Positions 51,782-61,294 are shown, numbered from the stretch's first letter. The stretch: 64,000 nucleotides of DNA from Sphingomonas desiccabilis (GCF_004135605.1 NZ_SDPT01000002.1:372001-436000), one strand, 5' to 3'. Notes: generated by a model from the sequence alone, not told the origin. Translations and numbers: made by a program.

Positions 51782-53179
51782 CTAGCCCAGCCGGGCGGCG
51801 GCGGTGCGGAGGTCTTCCACGAAGCGGGCGTATTCTTCCTCGGCCTTGGACCGGTCGGGGATGCGCAGCAGGTAGCTGGGGTGGACGGTGATCCAGGCTT
51901 CGCCGCCGCTGGGGAGCGCGATCGCCTGGCCGCGTTCGCGGCTGATGGTGACGGTGCGGCCGAGCAGCGAGCGGGCGGCGGTGGCGCCGAGCGCTACCGT
52001 GACCTCGGGCTTCACCAGCGCGGTTTCCTGCTCGATCCACCAGCGGCAGGCGTCGATTTCACCGGCGTCGGGCTTGCTGTGGATGCGACGCTTGCCGCGC
52101 GGCTCGAACTTGAAGTGCTTGACCGAATTGGTGACGTAGACGGTGCTGCGGTCGACGCCGGCCTGCGCCAGCGCGCGATCGAACATCTGGCCGGCGGGAC
52201 CGACGAAGGGCTTGCCGGCGAGGTCCTCCTGGTCGCCGGGCTGTTCGCCGACGAACATCAGCCGGGCGTCGACGGGCCCTTCGCCGAACACCGTCTGGGT
52301 GGCGGGCTTCCACAGGTGGCAGCGCTTGCAGCCCATCGCCTCTTCGCGCAGCGCCTGCCACGCGGCCTGGATGTTGCCGCCGATCTGGGTGCGGGCCTTG
52401 TCGATCATGCCTGCCTCTCGTGCCTGGGCGCCCGCGATCAGCTGTCCGACCAGCGCCGTCTCAGGCATGTTCTTCCAATATTTGCGCGGCATCTCCTTGA
52501 GCATTGCGCCCTTCTTGAGCCGCGCGGGGTTGAAGATGGAGGCGTAGTAGGTCTTCCACACCTCCTCGACCGGATCGCCCTCGGGCGCATCGGCACGGGT
52601 GGCGCCGGGGCCTTCGGTGAGCAACTCGCCATCCCAGTGCAGCGACACCTCAGGCGTCAGGATCGACCAGCGCATGCTGGCGAAGCGGTTGACGAAGAAC
52701 GCCGCATTGGCGCGCACGATGTGGTGCTCGGGCTCGAACCAGGCGACGTAGCGGCTGGTGCCGTCCTCCTCCGCCACTTCGCGGAAGCGCAGAAAGGCGC
52801 GCATCTTGTGGATGTCGCGGCGGACTTCCTTGGCGAGCCCTTCCAGCTTGCGGATGAGCGTGTCGGCCCGGTCCTCGATCAGCCGGGGCTGAGTGCGAAG
52901 GCGACAGAGCAGCGTGTAGAGCAGCGCGAAGCGATCGGGCGCCGCGGACATGACGACGTCGCGGGCGAGGTCGAGGAAGGCACGCGGCACCGAGAAGCCG
53001 GGGCCGGCGGGGGAAGCTGCCGGCGGGGCTTCGGGCGCACCTTGCGCGAACAGGTCCGCGACGCCGTCGCCGGTGCGCCACACCACCTGATCGGGCGCCA
53101 CCCCCTCGGCCGCGAGCCCGCGCGCGGCGTCGCGCCACGCGTCGAAATCGTCGGGAGCCGAGAGGGTGACGCCGCGCAC
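51782..53179 (-). CDS. UdgX-type uracil-DNA glycosylase fused to DUF4130
   Basis: 465 aa from GTG 53179. Residues about 1-260 are the DUF4130/TIGR03915 domain (RNA/DNA-linked helix-rich region). Residues about 275-465 are family 4-like UDG with an Fe-S ligand pair CKRCHLW, GEQPGDQEDLAGKPFVGPAG, and the UdgX hallmark RRIHSKP with His at about 367, which in UdgX crosslinks to uracil DNA. This fused form is a known partner of the TIGR03916 radical SAM protein, encoded two genes upstream. Confidence 0.92.
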   Translation of the reverse strand: MRGVTLSAPDDFDAWRDAARGLAAEGVAPDQVVWRTGDGVADLFAQGAPEAPPAASPAGPGFSVPRAFLDLARDVVMSAAPDRFALLYTLLCRLRTQPRLIEDRADTLIRKLEGLAKEVRRDIHKMRAFLRFREVAEEDGTSRYVAWFEPEHHIVRANAAFFVNRFASMRWSILTPEVSLHWDGELLTEGPGATRADAPEGDPVEEVWKTYYASIFNPARLKKGAMLKEMPRKYWKNMPETALVGQLIAGAQAREAGMIDKARTQIGGNIQAAWQALREEAMGCKRCHLWKPATQTVFGEGPVDARLMFVGEQPGDQEDLAGKPFVGPAGQMFDRALAQAGVDRSTVYVTNSVKHFKFEPRGKRRIHSKPDAGEIDACRWWIEQETALVKPEVTVALGATAARSLLGRTVTISRERGQAIALPSGGEAWITVHPSYLLRIPDRSKAEEEYARFVEDLRTAAARLG

Positions 53180-53180
53180 G

Positions 53181-53666
53181 TTACTCGCGCTCGTCGCTGC
53201 CGGGCGGGTTGTCCTTCGCCTCCTCCAGCTCCTTGGGCTTGCGGTCCTCGTAGATGTCGGCGAGCTTTTCCTCGGTCGCGTCGTCCAGCTCCTCGGCGGC
53301 GGCGGGGAACATGTCCTCCTCCTCCTCGTCGATGTGGTGCTCGTAGCGGCGGCGCATGTGGAAGAACTTCTCCTTCCATTCGTCCGAGTCGAACTCGAGG
53401 TTCATGAGCTCACCGAGCACATCGTCGACTTCCTTGTGCTCGGCGACCGAGTGGCGGGCGTCGTCGCGAAGCTCGGGGTCGCCGAGCATGGTTGCGTAGA
53501 GCGATTCCTCTTCGGCCGCGGCGTGGCTCTGCAGTTCGAGGCGGAACTCCTCGAACAGCTGCTGGCGCGCTTCGGCGGGGGTGGAGAAATCGGCGAGCCG
53601 GGCGAGCATGTCGCGCTGCTTGTCGTGGTCGCGCTTCAGGTCCTGATAGATGCGGGCGTCCGCCAT
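53181..53666 (-). CDS. Hemerythrin-like (HHE) domain protein
   Basis: 161 aa from ATG 53666 with GGGAGGA upstream. HHE metal ligands appear in order: KRDHDKQRDML, SHAAAEEESLY, EHKEVDDVL and HHIDEEEEDMFP. It probably binds a di-iron centre, sensing or buffering O2 or NO. It lies between the radical SAM gene (67 bp upstream) and the UdgX gene (1 bp downstream) in one operon. A link to their Fe-S clusters is inference. Confidence 0.88.
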   Translation of the reverse strand: MADARIYQDLKRDHDKQRDMLARLADFSTPAEARQQLFEEFRLELQSHAAAEEESLYATMLGDPELRDDARHSVAEHKEVDDVLGELMNLEFDSDEWKEKFFHMRRRYEHHIDEEEEDMFPAAAEELDDATEEKLADIYEDRKPKELEEAKDNPPGSDERE

Positions 53667-53733
53667 GATGTTCCTCCCTGGGTTCGAGAGCACAACCGGC
53701 GGCGGAGCGCGTCGTTTCACCCGCGAATCACTC

Positions 53734-54981
53734 TCAGGCGGCGAACAGCTCCAGCTGCTGCTTCCTGGGCGCCACCAGCGGCTTCAGTTCGGCGCGGTCG
53801 GCGAGCGCCACCGGTCGCCAATCGTCGGCGACTAGGAACGGCCGCAGCTTTTTGATCGAGACGGTGAGCCGCGCGACGTCGTCAAGGCGCAGGCGGCGCC
53901 AGCGGCGTGCCGACAGAATGGCGTTCACCGCCTTTACGCCCAGGCCTGGGACACGCAGCAGCGCCTCCCGGGGGGCGCGGTTGACGTCGACGGGGAAGTT
54001 GTCGCGGAACTTCAACGCCCAGGCGAGCTTGGGATCGATGTCGAGCGGCAGCATGCCGGTGGCGTCGTCGGCGGCGGCGCGCACCTCGTCGGGCTTGTAG
54101 TCGTAAAAGCGCATCAGCCAGTCGGACTGGTAGAGCCGGTGCTCGCGCATCAGGGGCGGGCGCTGGAGCGGCAGCACCGCCGACGCCTCCGGGATCGGGC
54201 TGAACGCGGAATAGTAGACGCGGCGCAGCTCGAACCGGTCGTAAAGGGTGGCGGCGCGGCCGACGATATCGCGGTCGGTCGCGGCATCGGCACCGACGAT
54301 CATCTGCGTCGACTGGCCGGCGGGCGCGAAGCGCGGCGCGCTGCGGTAGCGCTTGCGCGCATCAGTGCCGTCGGTGATGGCCGTGCGCATGCCGGCCATC
54401 GCGCCTTCGATCTGGGTCTCCGACTTCTCCGGGGCGAGGCGCTTGAGGCCGCTCGCGGTCGGCAGCTCGACGTTGATCGAGACGCGGTCGGCGTGGAGGC
54501 CGGCCTGATGGATCAGCTCCGGATCGGCGTCGGGGATGGTCTTGAGGTGGATGTAGCCGCGGAAGTCGTGGTCCTCGCGCAGGGAGCGCGCGACCTCAAC
54601 CAGCTGCTCCATCGTGTAGTTGGACGAGCGGATGATGCCCGAGGAGAGGAACAGCCCCTCGATATAGTTGCGGCGGTAGAAGCTGAGGGTGAGGCGCACG
54701 ACCTCCTCGGCCGTGAAGCGCGCGCGGCGGACGTTCGAGCTCTTGCGGTTGATGCAATAGTGGCAGTCGAAGATGCAGCTGTTGGTCAACAGGATCTTGA
54801 GCAGCGAGATGCACCGGCCGTCGGGCGCATAGGCGTGGCAAATGCCCATGCCCTCGGTAGAGCCGAGCCCCTTGCCGTCGCGCGAGTTGCGCTTGGCAGT
54901 GCCGGACGAGGCGCAGGAGGCGTCGTACTTCGCAGCGTCCGCAAGGATCGCCAGCTTTTCGCGGGTGTCGAGCTGCGCCAT
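53734..54981 (-). CDS. Putative DNA modification/repair radical SAM protein
   Basis: 415 aa. Radical SAM motif CIFDCHYC (Cys69, 73, 76); a further Cys48 and Cys57 lie close by. The C-terminus has a helix-hairpin-helix, LLRVPGLGVKAVNAIL (about 336), as in DNA-binding proteins. This is the TIGR03916 family, always with UdgX/DUF4130. It probably modifies or repairs DNA using SAM; the substrate is unknown. It heads the three-gene operon. Confidence 0.93.
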   Translation of the reverse strand: MAQLDTREKLAILADAAKYDASCASSGTAKRNSRDGKGLGSTEGMGICHAYAPDGRCISLLKILLTNSCIFDCHYCINRKSSNVRRARFTAEEVVRLTLSFYRRNYIEGLFLSSGIIRSSNYTMEQLVEVARSLREDHDFRGYIHLKTIPDADPELIHQAGLHADRVSINVELPTASGLKRLAPEKSETQIEGAMAGMRTAITDGTDARKRYRSAPRFAPAGQSTQMIVGADAATDRDIVGRAATLYDRFELRRVYYSAFSPIPEASAVLPLQRPPLMREHRLYQSDWLMRFYDYKPDEVRAAADDATGMLPLDIDPKLAWALKFRDNFPVDVNRAPREALLRVPGLGVKAVNAILSARRWRRLRLDDVARLTVSIKKLRPFLVADDWRPVALADRAELKPLVAPRKQQLELFAA

Positions 54982-55124
54982 CTGTTCTATTTATGTTCGA
55001 ACGCGGGACGGCGCAAGGCTGCGGGATCAGCGGGTTACGGACGGCTGCTTGGATATGGGCTTTCGAAGGTTCAGCCACCTCAACGCGGCCTTCGGACGAT
55101 GCGCAACAGACACCCGGATCCTGC

Positions 55125-55215
55125 CGTATCCCTGCGCAGGCAGGGATCTAGAGCCAAGCAGCACTACGGCTCGCGGAGCTTGGAAACCCTGGGCTCCTGC
55201 CTACGCAGGAGCACG
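55125..55215. repeat. R1 repeat, copy C
   Basis: CGTATCCCTGCGCAGGCAGG opens the element; a spacer with GCCAAGCAG and AAACCCTGGG leads to GGCTCCTGCCTACGCAGGAG. Both ends are palindromic hairpins. Nearly the same sequence occurs at 63737-63826. It lies 30 bp after the end of the polytopic membrane protein gene. Confidence 0.85.
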
Positions 55216-55244
55216 ATAGGGGTGTGCTAAGGTCTTGCTCAGCA

Positions 55245-56729
55245 TCAATGGGGGTGGGTGGGATCGGCCTGCTGCAGCGCAGGGCCAGCATCCGCGCGCC
55301 AGGCCAGCCAGGCCACGAGCCCGAGCAGCGGCAGCGCGACCAGCGCCCAGATGCCCAGCCCCTCCCACGGCGTGAAGCCCAGCCATTCGTCGGCGACGGT
55401 GCGCAGATAGCCCGGTGCGAACCTTTCCAGCAGCACCGCGCGCCAGACGGCATGGTCGAAGAAGTCGGGGGCGGCGATCTCGGCCGAGGCGATCATCAGG
55501 TTGATCGCCATGGACACCGCCAGCAGCTGCGCGGCGAGCAGCTTGCCGACCGGCGTGCGCAAGAGTGTCCAGAAGCTGGCGAGGCCGAGGCCCAGGAAGC
55601 CGAGCGCGGGAACCGCGTGGCGCGGTCCGGTCGAGTGGCCGCCGTCCCAGTAATAATAGGCGGCGTTGTAGAGGAAGGGCAGGATGCTCAAGGCGATCGC
55701 GAGCACGGCGAGGTCGCGGTGGCGGCGATCCCGGAGCAGCCAGGCGAGGCCGATCGGCGCCAGCACCAGCACGGGCGAGACCCACAGGATGCCGCGCCGG
55801 GGGCCGAACACGATCTCCCACAGCACGTGCGGCTTGGGATAGGTGAGGCCGAAGAACCCCTGCTGCATGCCGGCGAAATCGGTGACGCCGGCATAGCCCG
55901 ACTGGAAGGGCGAACCGAAGGCGAAGGCGTTGTAGGCGAACAGCGGCAGCACCGCGACCAGGGCGACGCCGACGGCGGCGAGCATCACCGGCAGCCGTTG
56001 CGCCCAGGCCCAGCCCCGCATCCGCCACAGCGCCCAAAGGCCGATCGGCAGCGCAAAGAGCACCGAGGGCGGCTCGATCACCGCGCCCCAGCCGAGTACC
56101 AGGCCGGCGACCGCGGCATAGCCGATGCTGGCGCGGGTGCCGCCGGGCGTGCGGGTGCCCCGCCACACCGCCCAGACGGCGACCACCAGCATCGCGCCCG
56201 AGGCGGCATGGCCGAAGATGGTTGTGGCCCACCCCCAGGCGATCGAGCCGAGCGCATAGCCGAGCGCCCCGAACAGGCCGGCGGCGGTGCTGCCGGTGAC
56301 GCCGCGCCCGAGGTCGAACAGCAGCATCGCCGCGAGCGCGACGAACAGCGCGGAGGTGAACACGGCGGTGAGGCGGACCCGGATCTTGATGAAGCGGTTG
56401 AAGCCGGGGTCTTCGTTGCGGATGCGGTGGAACTCGGCATCGTCGCCGGTGACGGCATCGGCGAGTGCGACGAAGGGCACCGCCATCAGCGTCATGCCCG
56501 GTGCCTTGTCGGTGTAGAAATGGTCGCCGAACTGCGCGCGATCGATCGTCAGCGCGGCATATTCGTCGATGGTGGCATCGCCCTGCTCGACCAACGAGAC
56601 GGCGGCGTACATGCGGGTGGCGTTATTGGGGTTGAACTCCCAGGAGCCGAACCAGCCGCAGGAGAACCAGACCAGCGCGAACAGCAACCAGGCAATCGGA
56701 TCGCGTCTCAGTCCCGTCTGTGCCGTCAT
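55245..56729 (-). CDS. Polytopic membrane protein, GT-C glycosyltransferase-like
   Basis: 494 aa with about ten spans. A first span (about 12-28) is followed by a large periplasmic loop NNATRMYAAVSLVEQGDATIDEYAA and FYTDKAPGMTL, the layout of GT-C/ArnT-like dolichyl- or undecaprenyl-phosphate sugar transferases. No DxD is clearly assignable, so the enzyme call is tentative. It has no clear partner nearby. Confidence 0.6.
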   Translation of the reverse strand: MTAQTGLRRDPIAWLLFALVWFSCGWFGSWEFNPNNATRMYAAVSLVEQGDATIDEYAALTIDRAQFGDHFYTDKAPGMTLMAVPFVALADAVTGDDAEFHRIRNEDPGFNRFIKIRVRLTAVFTSALFVALAAMLLFDLGRGVTGSTAAGLFGALGYALGSIAWGWATTIFGHAASGAMLVVAVWAVWRGTRTPGGTRASIGYAAVAGLVLGWGAVIEPPSVLFALPIGLWALWRMRGWAWAQRLPVMLAAVGVALVAVLPLFAYNAFAFGSPFQSGYAGVTDFAGMQQGFFGLTYPKPHVLWEIVFGPRRGILWVSPVLVLAPIGLAWLLRDRRHRDLAVLAIALSILPFLYNAAYYYWDGGHSTGPRHAVPALGFLGLGLASFWTLLRTPVGKLLAAQLLAVSMAINLMIASAEIAAPDFFDHAVWRAVLLERFAPGYLRTVADEWLGFTPWEGLGIWALVALPLLGLVAWLAWRADAGPALQQADPTHPH

Positions 56730-56803
56730 GCCGCCGCCGTCGTTCGCCGTTCGAGAGGCGTGCGGCTACGACGGCAGGGCCCTGGACGCAACGTCCGGCG
56801 AGA

Positions 56804-57208
56804 TCAGGGAACGCTGCGTTCGGCTTCCGCCCTGGCGGCGCGGCGTTCCGCCTTCCAGCGGTTGGCGTTCTGGACGAAGCAGCCCGACTGGCCGCCGGCG
56901 CCCACGGTGCTGCAGGTGCCGATGCCGGTGGCGCCTGCCTCCAGCGCGGACTGCTGGCGCACGGCCCAGCTCTGCTGGTCGGGCGACGCCTCGGTGGTGC
57001 GCAGCTCCTTGGGGATGCGGAAGCGCTCTTCCTCGCCCCGCCGGACGCAGACCACGATCTCCTCGCCGTTGGCGTTGGTCGGGCACTTGTCGTTGCCATA
57101 GATGACCAGCACGCCGTTCTGCGCGGCATTCTGGGCGACCGCGGGGGCGGAGAGGCCCAGCACCGGTGCAGCCAGCCCGATCGCCGCCATCAGCATCCAC
57201 TTTGCCAT
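56804..57208 (-). CDS. Small secreted cysteine-containing protein
   Basis: 134 aa from ATG 57208, AGGAGG upstream. Signal peptide cut after AVAQ (about 26). The mature part has four Cys (NDKCPTNANGEEIVVCVRRG; GTCSTVGAGGQSGC), likely two disulfides, and a basic Ala-rich tail. Homologues of this type are common and unnamed in sphingomonads. dsbB is close by (57782). Confidence 0.75.
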   Translation of the reverse strand: MAKWMLMAAIGLAAPVLGLSAPAVAQNAAQNGVLVIYGNDKCPTNANGEEIVVCVRRGEEERFRIPKELRTTEASPDQQSWAVRQQSALEAGATGIGTCSTVGAGGQSGCFVQNANRWKAERRAARAEAERSVP

Positions 57209-57248
57209 CGGTCGTCCTCCTGTTGCCGCCATTCTAACGCGGCAAGCC

Positions 57249-57785
57249 TCATATGCGTTTCGATGCGGCGATTGCCACCCGGCAGCCGAGCCGGATCGCG
57301 GCGGACAGCACCGGATAGCCGATCGCCTGTTCGGCGCCGTGGGCGATCGCCGCTTCCTTGTGCTCCAGCTCCTCGGCCTGGAACTCGCGCACCGCGGCCG
57401 ACAGTTCCGGCTCCTCGTCGCGCAGCTCCGCGAGCTGCTGGTCGTAATGCTTGTCGATCTCGGTCTCGACCGCGGCGGTGCAGGCCATCGCCGCCTCCGG
57501 CCCGATCGCGGCGGTGACGGCGCCCAGCGCGAAGCCGGCGACGCTCCAGAAGGGCTGGAGCAGGGTGGGGCGGACGCCGCGTTCGGCGATCATGCCGTCG
57601 AACCAGGCGCGGTGGCGTTCCTCCTGCTTGGCCATGCCGACGATCTCGCGCGCCATCGGCACGCGGTCGCCCATCACCGCGAGTTGCCCCGCATAGATGC
57701 GGGTCGCGCCATATTCGCCCGCCTGATCCACCCGGATCATCTGGGAGACCGGTTCCCGCCGGTCGCCGGGTCGCCACCGCTTCAT
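57249..57785 (-). CDS. coq7: Demethoxyubiquinone hydroxylase (Coq7)
   Basis: 178 aa. Di-iron ligands lie in VDQAGEYGATRIY, MAKQEERHRAWF, ETEIDKHYDQQL and EELEHKEAAI, all present. It adds the 5-hydroxyl group of ubiquinone. Its ATG overlaps the dsbB stop by 4 bp. Alphaproteobacteria use Coq7 in place of UbiF. Confidence 0.95.
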   Translation of the reverse strand: MKRWRPGDRREPVSQMIRVDQAGEYGATRIYAGQLAVMGDRVPMAREIVGMAKQEERHRAWFDGMIAERGVRPTLLQPFWSVAGFALGAVTAAIGPEAAMACTAAVETEIDKHYDQQLAELRDEEPELSAAVREFQAEELEHKEAAIAHGAEQAIGYPVLSAAIRLGCRVAIAASKRI

Positions 57786-58258
57786 GCGCGTTTTCCTGCC
57801 AGCACAAAGATCCCCAACGCGCCGGCGAGCGAAAAGATCGCATTGAAGCCGGCGAGGGAGATGCCGGCCAGCGTCCATTGCGGCACGTCGCAGCGGATCA
57901 CCGGCGCCTTCATGATCGCGTCGAGCATGTTGCCGCCGCCGCCGGAAAAGGGGGTCGCGCAGCCGGTGATGCCCTGCCACCAGCCATATTCGACGCCCGC
58001 GTGGAACACGCCGATCGCCCCGCTGGCGGCAATGGCGACGCCGGCGAGCAGCACCAGCGCGACGCGCGCGGAGGTGCGCGACACCAGGAAGCTGAGCACC
58101 GCGAGCACGATGGCGGCATAATGCGGCCAGCGCTGCCAGTGGCACATCTCGCACGGGTAGAGCCCGCCCAGATATTGCGATCCGAGCGCGCCCAGCATCA
58201 GCACCGCGGGCACGAGCAGCGCCAGCCAGCGCGCCGCCTGGAGATTGCCGCCGCGCAT
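57782..58258 (-). CDS. dsbB: Disulfide bond formation protein DsbB
   Basis: 158 aa with four spans. Quinone-reactive CEMC (about 36-39) and a second periplasmic Cys pair (ITGCATPF and VIRCDVPQ) are present. It re-oxidises DsbA with ubiquinone. It is coupled to coq7 by a 4-bp overlap, placing a quinone consumer beside a quinone maker. Confidence 0.93.
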   Translation of the reverse strand: MRGGNLQAARWLALLVPAVLMLGALGSQYLGGLYPCEMCHWQRWPHYAAIVLAVLSFLVSRTSARVALVLLAGVAIAASGAIGVFHAGVEYGWWQGITGCATPFSGGGGNMLDAIMKAPVIRCDVPQWTLAGISLAGFNAIFSLAGALGIFVLAGKRA

Positions 58259-58259
58259 G

Positions 58260-59621
58260 TCAGCGCTTCTTTGCCGGCGTCGCCGTCGCCACCGCGCGCG
58301 ACGCCGGACCCAGGCGGCCGAGCGTCTGCAGCGCGTAGTGGAGCTGGAAGTCCTCGATGCCGCGCTTCTTGAGCGCCTCGGCGCTCTCGGTGAAGCGCGG
58401 ATCGGGCTTGCCGTCGTCCTCCAGCACCGAATTGTCGACCTTGGCCTCGTTGATCAGGTGGCGGCGCAGGTCCGCCTCACGGAAGACCGGGCGATCCTTG
58501 TAGTCGGGATCGGAGATCTGCGGCACCTTCAGGTCGGGCTCGATGCCGCCCTCCTGCACCGAACGGCCCGAGGGCGTGTAGTAGCGCGCGGTGGTGAGGC
58601 GGAGCGCCGTCTGCGGCCCGAGCGGCAGCAGCGTCTGCACCGATCCCTTGCCGAACGTCCGCTCGCCCATGACGATCGCGCGGTGGTGGTCCTGGAGCGC
58701 ACCCGCGACGATCTCGGAGGCGGAGGCGGTGCCCGCGTCGACCAGCACGATGATCGGCAGGCCCTGGGTGAGGTCGCCGGCCTCGGCATAATAGCGTTCG
58801 ATGTCGGTCTTCTCGCGGCCGCGCTGGGAGACGATCTCGCCATGGTCGAGGAACACGTCCGAGACCTCGATCGCCTCGTTCAACAGGCCGCCGCCATTGT
58901 CGCGCAGGTCGACGACGTAGCCGAGCGGCTTGCGGCCGAGCGCTTTGTCGATCGCGGCGATGGCGGCGCGGGTGTCGGCGCCGGTCTGGGCGGAGAAGGT
59001 GTTGATGTTGATGATACCGATGCCGTCCTTCACCTCCCATTTCACGGGCTTCTGGACGATGATCTCGCGCGTCATCGTCGCGGTGATCGGCTTTTCCTGC
59101 CCCGGGCGGACCAGGGTCAGCGTGACCTTGGTGTTGGGCGGGCCCCGCATCTGGGTGATCGCCTCGTCCAGCGAGCCGCCGAAGATGAGCTTGCCGTCGA
59201 TGTGGGTGATGTAGTCGCCGGCCTTGATGCCGGCGCGGGCGGCGGGCGTGTCCTCGGTCGGGGCGATGACCTTGATCGCGCCGTCGATCATGGTGACCGT
59301 CAGGCCTAGGCCGCCGTAATTGCCCTCGGTCGCGATCCGCATGTTGTCGAAGTCGAGCGCGTCGACATAGGAGCTGTGCGGGTCGAGCGCGGAGAGCATC
59401 CCCTGGATCGCGCCCTTCACCAGCACCTTGTCGTCGACCTTGTCGACGTAGGAGGCACGGACGCGGTTGTAGACATCCATGAAGGTGTCGAGCTCGCGAT
59501 AGCTGTCGCTGTCGACCTGCGCCATCGCGCCGTTGGCGATCGGAACCAGCGCCAGCGCGCCCACGATCGCGGTGGCCTGAAGGAGCGGGCGAACCATGCG
59601 GGGAACCTTATGAACGGACAT
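58260..59621 (-). CDS. ctpA: Carboxy-terminal processing peptidase (S41)
   Basis: 453 aa from ATG 59621. Signal peptide to about AMAQ (35); PDZ domain (about 90-175) with GLGLTV; catalytic Ser in GTASASEIVAGAL and Lys in TFGKGSVQTL. It cleaves periplasmic proteins at their C-termini. Met at 59597 is an alternative start. It is last in the nadD-rsfS-rlmH-envC-ctpA chain. Confidence 0.93.
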   Translation of the reverse strand: MSVHKVPRMVRPLLQATAIVGALALVPIANGAMAQVDSDSYRELDTFMDVYNRVRASYVDKVDDKVLVKGAIQGMLSALDPHSSYVDALDFDNMRIATEGNYGGLGLTVTMIDGAIKVIAPTEDTPAARAGIKAGDYITHIDGKLIFGGSLDEAITQMRGPPNTKVTLTLVRPGQEKPITATMTREIIVQKPVKWEVKDGIGIININTFSAQTGADTRAAIAAIDKALGRKPLGYVVDLRDNGGGLLNEAIEVSDVFLDHGEIVSQRGREKTDIERYYAEAGDLTQGLPIIVLVDAGTASASEIVAGALQDHHRAIVMGERTFGKGSVQTLLPLGPQTALRLTTARYYTPSGRSVQEGGIEPDLKVPQISDPDYKDRPVFREADLRRHLINEAKVDNSVLEDDGKPDPRFTESAEALKKRGIEDFQLHYALQTLGRLGPASRAVATATPAKKR

Positions 59622-59678
59622 GCTGCACCGGAATAGCGGCAAAGCGTGGCCGCGTAAAAGGAACTCTGGCGGTCTGCC

Positions 59679-60860
59679 TCAGCCGAGCATCGTCGCCAGG
59701 TCGACTGCCGCGCCGTGGCGGCGCAGCTCGACCGTGACGCGGGGGGCGTCGCCGCCGGGGGCGAGGCCGAGCGGCGTGCCGGCGGCGACCTCGGTCCCGC
59801 GGCGCACGGTGGCGCGGCCGAGTCCGGTGACGAGCGTCGTCCAGCCGTTGCCATGATCGAGCAGGATGATGGTGCCGTAGCTGCGGAAGGGGCGGGCGAG
59901 CAGGACTCGGCCCGCCAGCGGCGCCACCACGCGCGCGCCGGGCGCCACCGCGAGCGTCAGGCCGCGCGACCGCACGCCGGCGTCCGAGATCTCGCCGAAG
60001 CCGGTCACGACTCCGCCGGTCACCGGCAGGCGATAGGGCGAGCGGTGGACCGGCGCGCCGTCCGAGCCCGGACGCAGCAGCGGCCCGGACAGGGTCGTGA
60101 GCGCGCCCAGCGTCCCGGCTGCGAGCTGCGTCTCCTGCATCTGGTCGACGATGTCGCGCGCCCGTTCGCCAAGCGCGATGGCGCGATCCGATTCGACCAG
60201 CGCGGTGCGGCCGAGATCCTTCGAGCGCAGCCGCTGCGCCGCCTCCAGCCGCACCAGCTGGAGGCGTTCGTCCTCCAGCCGCCGCCGGCTGCTGCCGAGC
60301 GCCTGCACCGCGAGCGCGGCCTGGCGGCGCGTGCGCTGGACCTCTGCGACTTCGGCGCGGACCGCGCTGGTGCGCTGGCGGACGGCGGGAAGCACGGTCG
60401 CGAGCACGGCGCGGACGTGGACGGCATCGGCGGTGGAGCCGGGCTGGGCGACGGCCGCCACCGCCGGGCGGCGGGCGAGCGACTGGAGCGCCGCCATCAG
60501 CCGCACGATCGGGTCGCGGCGGCGGGCAAGCTCCTCGCGGCGGTCGGCGAGCAGGCGGCCGACCAGCGCAACGCGGGCTTCTGCGGCGCGATGCTCCGCC
60601 TCGGCGGCATCGATCCGGGCCGCCATCCGGCGCTGCTCGGAGGCGGCGCGGTCGGCGGCGGTGCGGGCGGCAGCGGCCTGACGTTCCAGCGCCTGTGCGC
60701 GGGCCTGGGCACGATCCGCCTCGATCCGGGCGGCGCGCAGCCGTTCGCGCTGCTGGTCGAGCGGCGAAGGGGCGGCGGTGCCGATGGTGGCGGCGCCGAG
60801 TGCCGCGCCTCCGGCGGCCAGCACCAGCAGGGCGGCCGCGACTGTCCCGCCGCGGCGCAT
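59679..60860 (-). CDS. EnvC-like amidase activator with degenerate LytM domain
   Basis: 393 aa. An N-terminal span and a long coiled coil (about 35-240, Ala/Arg/Glu-rich) precede a LytM-like domain (about 280-393). The metal ligands are lost: the expected HxxxD and HxH are not present (it reads DHGNGWTTLVTGLG and VTVELRRHG). This is the EnvC pattern, which activates amidases instead of cutting. It shares one base with rlmH. Confidence 0.88.
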   Translation of the reverse strand: MRRGGTVAAALLVLAAGGAALGAATIGTAAPSPLDQQRERLRAARIEADRAQARAQALERQAAAARTAADRAASEQRRMAARIDAAEAEHRAAEARVALVGRLLADRREELARRRDPIVRLMAALQSLARRPAVAAVAQPGSTADAVHVRAVLATVLPAVRQRTSAVRAEVAEVQRTRRQAALAVQALGSSRRRLEDERLQLVRLEAAQRLRSKDLGRTALVESDRAIALGERARDIVDQMQETQLAAGTLGALTTLSGPLLRPGSDGAPVHRSPYRLPVTGGVVTGFGEISDAGVRSRGLTLAVAPGARVVAPLAGRVLLARPFRSYGTIILLDHGNGWTTLVTGLGRATVRRGTEVAAGTPLGLAPGGDAPRVTVELRRHGAAVDLATMLG

Positions 60861-61282
60861 CAGCCCTCGCGGTGATAGGGGTGGTTGGCGAGGATGCTGG
60901 CGGCGCGCCACAGCTGCTCGGCGAGCATCGCGCGGGCCATCATGTGCGGCCACGTCAGGCGCCCGAACGAGATCAGCAGGTCCGCCTCGCGCCGGTCGGC
61001 ATCGTCGAAGCCGTCGGCGGCGCCGATCAGGAAGCGCGCCTCGCGCACGCCGTCGTCGCGCCACCCGCCCAGGATCTGCGCGAACTGGCGCGAGGGCATG
61101 TCGCGGCCGGTTTCATCGAGCATGACGATGCGGGTGCCGGGTTCGCGCGGTGGCATCTTGCCGCCCCTGTCGGGCAGCTCGGTCACGCGCGTGGGCCAGG
61201 TGACGCGCTTCAGATAGCGGTCCACCAGCTCGGCCTCTGGACTGCGCCCGATGCGCCCGCGCGCGACGATATGCAGCAGCAC
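60860..61282 (-). CDS. rlmH: 23S rRNA pseudouridine-1915 N3-methyltransferase RlmH
   Basis: 140 aa. SPOUT knot with LIGAADGFDD (about 85) and C-terminal ILANHPYHREG. It methylates the pseudouridine at position 1915 in helix 69. It follows rsfS by 12 bp and shares one base with the EnvC-like gene. Confidence 0.96.
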   Translation of the reverse strand: MLLHIVARGRIGRSPEAELVDRYLKRVTWPTRVTELPDRGGKMPPREPGTRIVMLDETGRDMPSRQFAQILGGWRDDGVREARFLIGAADGFDDADRREADLLISFGRLTWPHMMARAMLAEQLWRAASILANHPYHREG

Positions 61283-61294
61283 GGGCGCGAACGG

